Origin: Sphingomonas sp. C3-2
Lineage (GTDB): Bacteria; Pseudomonadota; Alphaproteobacteria; Sphingomonadales; Sphingomonadaceae
DNA length: 64,000 bases
Assembly: GCF_033025475.1 (NCBI RefSeq)
Contig: NZ_CP130322.1
Coordinates: 868,001 to 932,000 of the forward strand
Direction: 5' to 3'
The notes beneath the pieces are model-generated. The model saw only the letters and a program-made list of their open reading frames with translations. It had not been told where the DNA came from and did not search any database. A program made the position numbers and the translations under genes. Shown here in pieces: positions 32,407 to 39,799 of this stretch. Position 1 is the stretch's first letter. Every line of letters begins with the position of its first letter.

Positions 32407-33195
32407 ATGGCAAGACTGGAAAACAAGGTCGCGATCGTGACCGGCGCCGCCCAGGGCATGGGCGCGGCAACCGCCCGCCTGTTCGCCAAGGAAGGCGCCA
32501 AGGTTGTCCTGTGCGACATCCTTGAAGAAGCCGGGCAGCAGACCGCAGCCGAAATCGGCGGTGACGCCGTGTTCATGAAACTCGACGTGCGCGACGAAGC
32601 AGAGTGGGACAAGGTGGTGACCGATACGGTCGCGCGGTTCGGCAAGCTCGACATCCTCGTCAACAACGCCGCCGTCGTCCATTTTTCGGCGATCGAGGAT
32701 ATGCCCGCAGCCGATGTCGAGCGCGTGCTTTCGATCAACGTGATCGGCACGATGATGGGCGCCAAGCATGCTGCGCGGGTGATGACCCAAGCTGGCAAGG
32801 GCGTGATCGTCAATATCTCTTCGGTCGATGGCCTGCGCGGCTGCAACGGCCTGACCGCCTATACCGCCAGCAAATGGGCGGTGCGTGGCCTGTCCAAGTC
32901 GCTGGCCTATGAACTTGGCGCGCGTGGCATCCGCGTCTGCACGATCCACCCCGGCGGTGTGAACACGATGATGGGCAACCCCGCCGGCCTGACCGGCGAC
33001 GCGCTCAACAAGGATTACACCATGGTGCCGCTGCAGCGGATCGGCGAGCCCGAGGAAATCGCCAATGCCACGCTGTTCGTCGCCTCTGACGACGCAAGCT
33101 ACATCTCCGGCGCCGAAATCGCCGTCGATGGCGGCTGGTCTGCCGGATATTACCAGCCGGTGCTGCCCGGCGCGCCCAAAGGAATGAACGCATGA
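32407..33195 (+). CDS. SDR, 3alpha/20beta-hydroxysteroid dehydrogenase-like
   Basis: A 262-residue SDR with VTGAAQGMGAATARLFAKEG, NNAAVVHFSAIEDM, ISSVDGLRG and YTASK. The order of blocks and the WAVRGLSKSLAYELG helix resemble 3alpha(20beta)-hydroxysteroid dehydrogenases. It is the first gene of an eight-gene operon, and its stop overlaps the next SDR start (ATGA). It probably oxidises a ring hydroxyl to a ketone; the exact carbon is not deducible. Confidence 0.85.
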   Translation: MARLENKVAIVTGAAQGMGAATARLFAKEGAKVVLCDILEEAGQQTAAEIGGDAVFMKLDVRDEAEWDKVVTDTVARFGKLDILVNNAAVVHFSAIEDMPAADVERVLSINVIGTMMGAKHAARVMTQAGKGVIVNISSVDGLRGCNGLTAYTASKWAVRGLSKSLAYELGARGIRVCTIHPGGVNTMMGNPAGLTGDALNKDYTMVPLQRIGEPEEIANATLFVASDDASYISGAEIAVDGGWSAGYYQPVLPGAPKGMNA

Positions 33196-33947
33196 ACAAC
33201 GAACTCGCCGGCAAAGTCGCCATCGTAACGGGTGCTGGACAGGGCGTCGGCCGCGGCATCGCGACCGCACTTGCCAAGCGCGGTGCAAAGCTCGCGCTTG
33301 TCGGCCGCACGCTTTCGAAGGTCGAGGAAGTGGCCGCCGATCTCGGCCCCGACGCCGCCGCATTCCAGTGCGACATCAAGGACGGCGACGCGATCACCGC
33401 GACCGCAGCGGCCGTGGCCGAACGCTTCAGTGGCATCGACATCCTCGTCAACAACGCACAGGAAGTGCCGCTCGGTCCGCTGCTGAAGGTGACCGACGAT
33501 GCGTTCCAGGCTGGTTTCGAATCCGGCCCGCTTGCCACGATGCGCTTCATGAAGGCGTGCTATCCGCACATGGTAGCGCGCGGTGGTGGCACGATCATCA
33601 ACCTCGCCAGCTCGGCGGCGGTACGCTGGGACATGACCAATTACGGCGCCTATGCGGCGGTAAAGCAGGCGATCCGCTCGCTCACCCGGGCAGCGGCCGC
33701 CGAATGGGGCATCGACAATATCCGTGCGCTCACCATCGCACCGCACGCCAAGTCGCCGGGGCTGAAGCACTGGATCGAGACCAACCCGGAAGAGGCCGAG
33801 GCCTTTTTCCGTACGATCCCGCTGCGCCGGGTGGGCGAGTGCGAGGAAGATATCGGCAATGCCGTGGCCGCGCTGTGCGGCAGCGACCTTTCCTATCTGA
33901 CGGGCGCGACGATTCCGCTCGACGGTGGACAGGCCAATTTCGACTGA
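33192..33947 (+). CDS. SDR-family oxidoreductase
   Basis: A 251-residue SDR with VTGAGQGVGRGIATALAKRG, VNNAQEVPLGP (NNAG reads NNAQ), a Ser in NLASSAAV and YAAVK. The altered NNAG is unusual but occurs in the family. It is coupled to the SDR upstream by an ATGA overlap and is followed by two SnoaL proteins. The likely role is redox chemistry on a steroid hydroxyl or ketone. Confidence 0.83.
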   Translation: MNNELAGKVAIVTGAGQGVGRGIATALAKRGAKLALVGRTLSKVEEVAADLGPDAAAFQCDIKDGDAITATAAAVAERFSGIDILVNNAQEVPLGPLLKVTDDAFQAGFESGPLATMRFMKACYPHMVARGGGTIINLASSAAVRWDMTNYGAYAAVKQAIRSLTRAAAAEWGIDNIRALTIAPHAKSPGLKHWIETNPEEAEAFFRTIPLRRVGECEEDIGNAVAALCGSDLSYLTGATIPLDGGQANFD

Positions 33948-33957
33948 GGAGGCAGCC

Positions 33958-34485
33958 ATGCCCCATCCCCGGGAAGAAGTGGAGGCCGCGATCAGCGGCC
34001 TTCGCGACGCCTTTGCCGAGGCGGAAAAGCGCAACAGCTGGTCGTGGATCGCCGACGAATTCTATCACGAGGATTGCGTGTACGAATGCCCCTATGGCGG
34101 GGCGATGCTCGTTCGGGCCGAAGGGCGCGAGGCGATCCGCAAGACCCATTATGGCCGCGACATGGATGTCGGCTCGGGGTGGCAGGGATGGAGTTTTCCG
34201 ATCCTGCGCTGGGCGATCAACGGGAATCTCATCATCAGCGAATGGGTGAACCGCGGCCCGGGCAAGCGCCCCGACGGCAGCCATTACGAAACCACCGGCG
34301 TGTCGATCATAACCTATGGAGGAGACGGAAAATTCTCCTCCCAAATGGATCTATTCGACATCGCGCACCAGATGCACCTGTGTGACGAGCTGGATGCCGC
34401 CGGGTTGCTTCATCCGTCGCTGAAACGCGATTGGGTGGAGCCAATGAAGAAGCGGATTATCACCATGCTGCAAGGAGACGCATGA
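33958..34485 (+). CDS. SnoaL/NTF2-fold protein
   Basis: A 175-residue NTF2-like protein (IADEFYHEDCVYECPYGG near residues 33-50, then a REAIRKTHYG helix). GAGGAGG precedes the ATG. It lacks the Tyr-x4-Asp pattern of the BaiE group, so a binding or different lyase role is possible. It overlaps the next SnoaL gene by four bases, which suggests the two may form a complex or act on successive intermediates. Confidence 0.7.
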   Translation: MPHPREEVEAAISGLRDAFAEAEKRNSWSWIADEFYHEDCVYECPYGGAMLVRAEGREAIRKTHYGRDMDVGSGWQGWSFPILRWAINGNLIISEWVNRGPGKRPDGSHYETTGVSIITYGGDGKFSSQMDLFDIAHQMHLCDELDAAGLLHPSLKRDWVEPMKKRIITMLQGDA

Positions 34486-34925
34486 TGAACGAAGTCGCAT
34501 CCGATATCGTTGCTATCCAGCAACTCCTTGCGACCTATGTCTTTGCGATCGATGCCAAGGATTTCGACGCACTCGACCATGTTTTCACCCCCGACGCGCA
34601 ATTCGACTACAGCGTAACCGGCGGCGAGATCGGCGATTATGCCAAGATCAAGCCCTGGCTGAAAAAGGCGCTGGCGCAATTTCCGGTAACCCAGCATCTG
34701 ATCGGGATGCCGCTGGTGAAGGTGGAGGGCGACCGCGCCACTGCCCGCACTATGCTGTTCAACCCCATGCAGATGGCAAAGCCCGAAGGGCATATCTTCT
34801 TTGTCGGCGCCACCTATGTCGACGAACTGGTCCGCACCGGCAATGGCTGGCGCATCGCCAAGCGCAGCGAGGCCGACGCCTGGACCAAAGACCTGCCCAG
34901 CGATCATATCCCGGAGAAAGCATGA
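34482..34925 (+). CDS. SnoaL-like (NTF2-fold) protein, dehydratase/isomerase type
   Basis: A 147-residue SnoaL_4 protein. It keeps the Tyr-x4-Asp pair (TYVFAID) and a His in VTQHLIGMP comparable to BaiE His83, but the BaiE Asp106 position is not obviously acidic (TMLFNPMQ). The start may be either ATG of the ATGATG at 34482-34487. It is coupled to the genes on both sides by ATGA overlaps. A steroid dehydratase, hydratase or isomerase role is inferred. Confidence 0.72.
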   Translation: MMNEVASDIVAIQQLLATYVFAIDAKDFDALDHVFTPDAQFDYSVTGGEIGDYAKIKPWLKKALAQFPVTQHLIGMPLVKVEGDRATARTMLFNPMQMAKPEGHIFFVGATYVDELVRTGNGWRIAKRSEADAWTKDLPSDHIPEKA

Positions 34926-36172
34926 CCGACCTTTTCAGCCCGGTTCAGATCGGACCGATCACCCTCAGGAACCGCTTCATCCGTTCGGGTGCGAACGAGA
35001 CGAAGAACAAGGACATGTTCCCGACGCTGGCGCTGCGTGATTTCCACGCGGCCTATGCCCGCGGCGGCGTGGGCATGACCACGCTGGCCTATATCGCCGT
35101 ATCGAAGGATGGCCGCACACTGCCCAGCCAGGGCACGATGACGCCGGAAAGCGCCAAGCATTACAAGGTGATCACCGACGCCATCCACGCCGAAGGCGCC
35201 AAGGCATCGGCCCAGATCACCCATGGCGGCAGCTTTTGCCAGATCGACGATCTGTCGACCTCGCGCTGCATGTCGGCATCGGGCGGCCTCGACAAGATGG
35301 GCGTACTGAAAGGCCGTTTCTTCCAGCGCGAGATGACCCGCGCCGACATGGACATGGTGATCGGTGAATTCGCCGAGGCGGCTCGACTGTGCGCCGAAGC
35401 CGGCTTCGACGCGGTCGAGTTGCACATGGGCCATGGTTATCTGCTCAACCAGTTCATCTCCCCGCTCTCCAATTTCCGCAAGGATGCCTATGGCGGCTCG
35501 GCGGAGAACCGCGTGCGCTTCCCGGCCGAAGTTCTTGCGGCCGTGAAGCAGGCGGTGGGCGACCGGCTGGCGGTGCTGGCCAAGATCAACCTGACCGACG
35601 GCGTTCCCAAGGGCGCGACGGTGGACGACGCGATCGTGACCGCGCGCGCGCTGGAAAAGGCTGGCGCCGACATGCTGATCCTTTCCAACGGCCGCAATAT
35701 CGAGAGCACCTGGGCGATGTTCGGCAGCGCGCTGCCCTATGACGAACTGGCCGCGATGCAGGGCACGCTGATGGCCAAGTTGCAGTTCGCGGTGATCAAG
35801 CGCAGTGTGCCAAAGCTGCCGCCGTTCCGCGAAAATTATCTGATGGATCACGCGCTGAAGCTGAAGGCGGCGCTGGCAGGCAGCCCAATGAAACTGTCCT
35901 ATCTTGGCGGGGTGCAATCCATGGCGTCCGCGCAGCAGGCGATGGATCAGGGTTTCGAGGCGGTCACCATCGCCCGCGCGCTGATCCACGATCCCGAACT
36001 CATCAACAAGTGGCAGACGGGCGCGTCCACAACATCGGGCTGCACGGCGTGCAACCGCTGCGTGGCGGTAATGTACGGCCCGTCGGGCACCTATTGCCCG
36101 GTCAGCGACAATGCGATCGACCCGGCACTCAACCAGATTTACGCAGGAGAGGAACATCAGCATGCTGCTTAA
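34922..36172 (+). CDS. Old Yellow Enzyme-like FMN oxidoreductase (BaiCD-type N-terminal module)
   Basis: A 416-residue NADH:flavin oxidoreductase. It has LFSPVQIGPITLRNRFIRSG, AQITHGGS, VELHMGHGYLLNQFISPLSN and FRKDAYGGSAENR. A C-terminal cysteine set C374-x2-C377-x2-C380-x11-C392 resembles the 4Fe-4S site of 2,4-dienoyl-CoA reductase and BaiCD (usually x2-x3-x11), but the C-terminal FAD/NAD domain of those enzymes is absent. Enzymes of this group act on the delta4 double bond of 3-oxo bile acids, and 5beta-delta4-ketosteroid dehydrogenases have been placed in it. That makes A-ring desaturation of 5beta steroids a good hypothesis. Confidence 0.83.
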   Translation: MTDLFSPVQIGPITLRNRFIRSGANETKNKDMFPTLALRDFHAAYARGGVGMTTLAYIAVSKDGRTLPSQGTMTPESAKHYKVITDAIHAEGAKASAQITHGGSFCQIDDLSTSRCMSASGGLDKMGVLKGRFFQREMTRADMDMVIGEFAEAARLCAEAGFDAVELHMGHGYLLNQFISPLSNFRKDAYGGSAENRVRFPAEVLAAVKQAVGDRLAVLAKINLTDGVPKGATVDDAIVTARALEKAGADMLILSNGRNIESTWAMFGSALPYDELAAMQGTLMAKLQFAVIKRSVPKLPPFRENYLMDHALKLKAALAGSPMKLSYLGGVQSMASAQQAMDQGFEAVTIARALIHDPELINKWQTGASTTSGCTACNRCVAVMYGPSGTYCPVSDNAIDPALNQIYAGEEHQHAA

Positions 36173-36941
36173 GGATAAGGTCGTCGTCATCAGCGGCGTC
36201 GGCCCCGGCATGGGCCAGGCCATGGCCCGCGTGGCCGCCGCAGAAGGCGCCAAAGTGGCGCTGGGCGCCCGCAACCAGGCGTTCATCGACGAAGTGGCGG
36301 ATGAAATTCGCGCCGCCGGCGGTCAGGCGATCGCGGTCTCGACCGACATCGCCAGCAAGGATCAGTGCGAAGCGCTGGCCAAGGCCACGGTCGATGCATT
36401 CGGCAGGATCGACGGGCTGGTCAACACCGCCTATACCCACGGCGCATGGGTGACGGTGGATGAGGCGGATCCAGAGGATTGGGCCCGCGTGTTCGATATC
36501 AACTGCCTCGGCGCGCTGCGCATGTCGCAGGCCGTTCTGCCCGCGATGAAGGATGCCGGCGGCGGCGCGATCATCAATGTTTCCACCATGTCGTCGGTCA
36601 ATCCGTTCCCGGGTGAAGGCGGCTATGCCACCGGCAAGGGCGGCATGACGACGATGATGAAGCACATGGCTAAGGATTTCGGCCGCTTCAACGTCCGCGT
36701 CAACGCAACCCGCATGGGCTGGATCGGCGGCAAGCCGGTTTACGACTTTGTCGATCGCCGCGTGGCGGGTGGCGACAAGCGCGAAGACGTGATCGCCGAG
36801 ATCACCGACCGCATCCCGCTCGGCGTGATCCCGCCCGAAGCAGAGTGCGCCAAGAGCGTTCTGTTCTTCGTTTCCGATTACTCATCGATGGTCACCGGCG
36901 CGACGCTCGACGTCAACGGCGGCCAGTATATGGCTCCCTGA
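36162..36941 (+). CDS. SDR-family oxidoreductase with atypical NNAG motif
   Basis: A 259-residue SDR. The cofactor loop is ISGVGPGMGQAMARVAAAEG, and the Ser and Tyr/Lys are in NVSTMSSV and YATGK. The usual NNAG reads NTAY (LVNTAYTHG), an uncommon change near the active-site entrance. AGGAGAGG precedes the ATG at 36162, which overlaps the end of the OYE gene by 11 bases. A hydroxysteroid dehydrogenase role is likely. Confidence 0.82.
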   Translation: MLLKDKVVVISGVGPGMGQAMARVAAAEGAKVALGARNQAFIDEVADEIRAAGGQAIAVSTDIASKDQCEALAKATVDAFGRIDGLVNTAYTHGAWVTVDEADPEDWARVFDINCLGALRMSQAVLPAMKDAGGGAIINVSTMSSVNPFPGEGGYATGKGGMTTMMKHMAKDFGRFNVRVNATRMGWIGGKPVYDFVDRRVAGGDKREDVIAEITDRIPLGVIPPEAECAKSVLFFVSDYSSMVTGATLDVNGGQYMAP

Positions 36942-36957
36942 GCCGGAAGGGATAATC

Positions 36958-38025
36958 ATGTTCACGCCCGAAATGTGGCGCGATTTCTGCCGGCGGCTTG
37001 AAGCCGCCGGGGAGATCGTGAGCGGCGCCGAAGCCGCCCGCAACCCGATCGACCAGGCGGAAGGCTATCGCTATCTGACCCGCCTGCTCCGCATCGCGCT
37101 CGACATGCAGCTCGAAAATGCGGACCCCGACTTCCCCGCCTTCTATGCCGCGAGCCACGAGACCGCGAAGATCGGCGCCGACAATCCCGACAATATCTAC
37201 ATGAATGCGTCGATTTCGGGATCGCGGCGCTATCGCATCACCGGCACGCGCGGCACCGTACCGGTGCTGAGCTTTGGCACCAAGGCCAACCGCTATGCCG
37301 TGGATGGCACCATGGCATCGACCGGCGAGCTCGATTCCGCCGACATGGCGTATGGCCCCGATGGCAGCTTCGAGATCATCGTCAGCCAGGACAAGGTGGA
37401 CGGCAACTGGCTGAAGCTGGCCGATGACAGCACGATGCTGCTCGTACGCCAGACCTTCCTTGACCGCGCCAACGAAACCCCGGCGACTGTGAAGGTCGAA
37501 TCGATCGACGGCCCCGCCTATCCCGCACCGCTCACCGGCGAGGCGCTGGAACAGGCATTGCAGCGCGTGACGGGTTTCGTGACGGGCACCGCCAAGACCT
37601 TCGTCAACTGGACCGAGATGTTCCGCGCGAACAACCGCAACGCGCTGAACACCGTCGACCAGTCGATGTTCTTCAAGGCGGGCGGCGATCCCACGATCTT
37701 CTACCTCCATGGCTGGTGGGAACTGAAGCCGGGCGAGGCGCTGCAGATCGACACGCGCATTCCCGAATGCAGCCTGTGGAACTTCCAGCTCGACAATTAC
37801 TGGATGGAATCGCTGGACTACCGGCACCACCGCATCCATGCCAATTCGCACAGCGCCAAGCCCAACGCCGATGGCACGGTGACGCTCGTCATCGCCGACC
37901 GCGATCCCGGTTTCGGCAACTGGATCGATACGGCCGGACACCATCAGGGCACGATGCTACTGCGCTGGACCGGCGCGACCGACCACCCCGTCCCCGAAAC
38001 AAAGGTTATCCAGCTCAATGACTGA
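36958..38025 (+). CDS. DUF1214-domain protein
   Basis: A 355-residue protein whose C-terminal half matches the DUF1214 pattern (WNFQLDNYWMESLDYRHH, then a DRDPGFGNWIDTAGH block). No signal peptide is visible, so it is probably cytoplasmic. The domain has no established enzymatic function to my knowledge; its presence between an SDR and a SnoaL gene in a coupled operon argues for a role in steroid conversion. GGAAGGG serves the ATG at 36958. It overlaps the next gene by eight bases. Confidence 0.75.
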   Translation: MFTPEMWRDFCRRLEAAGEIVSGAEAARNPIDQAEGYRYLTRLLRIALDMQLENADPDFPAFYAASHETAKIGADNPDNIYMNASISGSRRYRITGTRGTVPVLSFGTKANRYAVDGTMASTGELDSADMAYGPDGSFEIIVSQDKVDGNWLKLADDSTMLLVRQTFLDRANETPATVKVESIDGPAYPAPLTGEALEQALQRVTGFVTGTAKTFVNWTEMFRANNRNALNTVDQSMFFKAGGDPTIFYLHGWWELKPGEALQIDTRIPECSLWNFQLDNYWMESLDYRHHRIHANSHSAKPNADGTVTLVIADRDPGFGNWIDTAGHHQGTMLLRWTGATDHPVPETKVIQLND

Positions 38026-38488
38026 TCTTGAAACGCGTATCGCCCGGCTCGAGGCCGAAAGCGACATTCGCAAGCTCAAGGCACGCTACCTCAATTCGTG
38101 CGACGCCAAGGACGTCGACGCGATCCGCGCCTGCTTCACCGAAGACGCGGTGATCGACTTTCCGCCGATCGGCCAGTTCGATCTGGATGGCCTGATCGGC
38201 ATCTTCACTCAGATGGCAGCGACCACGCCCATCGTCGATGTCCATCACGGCCATAATGGCGAGATCGAGGTGAATGGCGACGACGCGAGCGGCCGCTGGA
38301 ATCTGGGCTTTGCGACCTACGACCCGCGCGCAGGCAGCTTCCGCATGCTCGCGAACTTCTATGAAGACCGCTACCGCAAGACCGCCGATGGCTGGCGCAT
38401 CTGCTATTCGCGCTCGATCCCGCGCGCGATTGTAGACGGCACGCTGGCCGAAGACGGTATCAAGGGTGCTTGGGTAGCTGCAGGCTGA
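38018..38488 (+). CDS. SnoaL-like (NTF2-fold) protein related to the BaiE group
   Basis: A 156-residue protein opening MTDLETRIARLEAESDIRKL, a BaiE-like N-terminal helix, then RYLNSCD (Tyr24, Asp29 for BaiE Tyr30, Asp35) and VDVHHGHNGEIEV with the His. The GRW block is followed by NLGF where BaiE has YLED, so the Asp106 equivalent is lost. It may be a dehydratase or hydratase with altered chemistry. It is the last gene of the operon and a terminator follows. Confidence 0.73.
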   Translation: MTDLETRIARLEAESDIRKLKARYLNSCDAKDVDAIRACFTEDAVIDFPPIGQFDLDGLIGIFTQMAATTPIVDVHHGHNGEIEVNGDDASGRWNLGFATYDPRAGSFRMLANFYEDRYRKTADGWRICYSRSIPRAIVDGTLAEDGIKGAWVAAG

Positions 38489-38511
38489 AGCCTCGATACC
38501 AACAAAACCAA

Positions 38512-38543
38512 AAAAGGCGCCGAGGGAGACCCCGGCGCCTTTT
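38512..38543. terminator. Rho-independent terminator
   Basis: AAAAGGCGCCG (38512-38522) pairs with CGGCGCCTTTT (38533-38543), followed by CTTTATA; located between convergent genes. Confidence 0.85.
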
Positions 38544-38573
38544 CTTTATATGGTCAATCGCCGGGCCGGCGGA

Positions 38574-39041
38574 TCATTCAACCAGCGCGCACCAGCGATA
38601 GTCGTGCTTGATGAAATTCTGGCCCAGGCTGTAGTTGACCCGGCGCACGCCCGCGATCTTGTCGATCGTCTGATGCAGGAAATCGGTGAGTTCATTGCCG
38701 TTTTCGACAAGCGTCATCGCCAGAACGTCCGCCCGGCCGAGCGTGGTAGCGACAAAGGCGATTTCGGGAAGCCGCGCCAGATTTTCGGCGATCTTTTCGA
38801 TATCGTTAGCGGTATCGGCCTCGATCCAGAGATAGGCGAGGATGGGGTTGCGCAGCCGCTTGGCATTGGTGACGGCGGCGACGCGGATGACCTTGTTGTC
38901 GAGCAGTCTTTTGAGGCGCGAGCGGATCGTGCCTTCTGTCAGGCCGAATTCACGGCCGATTTCGCGGTTGGAAACGCGGGCATCGTTGCCCAGGCGTTCG
39001 ATGATGCGGTGATCGAGTTCGTCCAGGCTGATGCGGCTCAT
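38574..39041 (-). CDS. Lrp/AsnC-family transcriptional regulator (second of a tandem pair)
   Basis: A 155-residue Lrp/AsnC protein. The N-terminal helix-turn-helix is LDELDHRIIERLGNDARVSN with LTEGTIRSRLKRLL, followed by the ligand-binding RAM domain. The start at 39041 is chosen because its ATG overlaps the stop of the upstream paralogue (ATGA). Co-translated Lrp pairs often form mixed oligomers. The gene is separated by a terminator from the SnoaL operon and divergent from kstD, so control of kstD and flanking steroid operons is plausible. Confidence 0.87.
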   Translation of the reverse strand: MSRISLDELDHRIIERLGNDARVSNREIGREFGLTEGTIRSRLKRLLDNKVIRVAAVTNAKRLRNPILAYLWIEADTANDIEKIAENLARLPEIAFVATTLGRADVLAMTLVENGNELTDFLHQTIDKIAGVRRVNYSLGQNFIKHDYRWCALVE

Positions 39042-39556
39042 AGCGGGGCCCATTCATGGTTATATTTGTGGACCTTGAGCGCAAGGCTGGGAAACAGCCG
39101 CTCGACGCCCGGGATCTTGGGAATGACGTTGGTGAGGAGGTGCTGAATTTCCTCGAGCGTTTCGGCAACGACCTGAATTTCCAGATCATGCGTACCGATG
39201 GCGATATTGACCGTGATGACACGGTCGAGCTTACCGATATCGGCGCCGACATCGGCCGCCGAACGCCCTTTCACCTGAACACCCACCGGCGCGAGATACT
39301 CAAATCCCATCGCGCGCAGATCGCGCATCGCGACGACGCGCAGCATGTTCGCTTCTTCAAGCCGGCGCAGGCGCGTGCGCACCGTGGCCTCGTTCACCCC
39401 CATATCGCGCGCGAGATCGCGGTTGGCGACACGACCATTTTGCCGAAGCGCCGCGATGATCTGTTCATCCACTTCATCGAGAATGAAGACCGTATCATCC
39501 CCATTGCTGGCGGCACGCCCACGGGCGCGACGCTCACCTTTTCCTTCGGTTCGCAA
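39038..39556 (-). CDS. Lrp/AsnC-family transcriptional regulator (first of a tandem pair)
   Basis: A 172-residue Lrp/AsnC regulator with a basic 20-residue N-terminal leader, then LDEVDEQIIAALRQNGRVAN and VNEATVRTRLRRLEEANM as the DNA-binding helices, and a RAM domain. The start is a TTG preceded by GGGAG at seven bases. It is transcribed away from kstD and is coupled by four bases to the downstream paralogue. Confidence 0.85.
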   Translation of the reverse strand: MRTEGKGERRARGRAASNGDDTVFILDEVDEQIIAALRQNGRVANRDLARDMGVNEATVRTRLRRLEEANMLRVVAMRDLRAMGFEYLAPVGVQVKGRSAADVGADIGKLDRVITVNIAIGTHDLEIQVVAETLEEIQHLLTNVIPKIPGVERLFPSLALKVHKYNHEWAPL

Positions 39557-39799
39557 CGCATCACTCCCAGTTCTCTACAATGCGCCGCACATGCGCAAAA
39601 ACGCGTTCCGGCGAAATCAGGCTCCACTGACCCCAGCGTAACATGACTGTCAATAACTTGCAGGCAAATCGGCCGCAATCCATGATTTGCGCATAACTAT
39701 TCTCTTTTCACCGCGCATTTCGCATGCAACAAGGCAAAGAATACGAGCAAACAGAATGCTGAAAGTAAAATTCGGCACAATAAAGGAGCGGGCAAGGCC
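39557..39799. promoter_or_regulatory. Divergent promoter region, Lrp pair / kstD
   Basis: A 243-base gap, A/T-richer towards kstD (for example AGAATGCTGAAAGTAAAATT near 39750), holding promoters for the Lrp pair and kstD. AAGGAG at 39783-39788 serves the GTG start of kstD. Confidence 0.5.
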
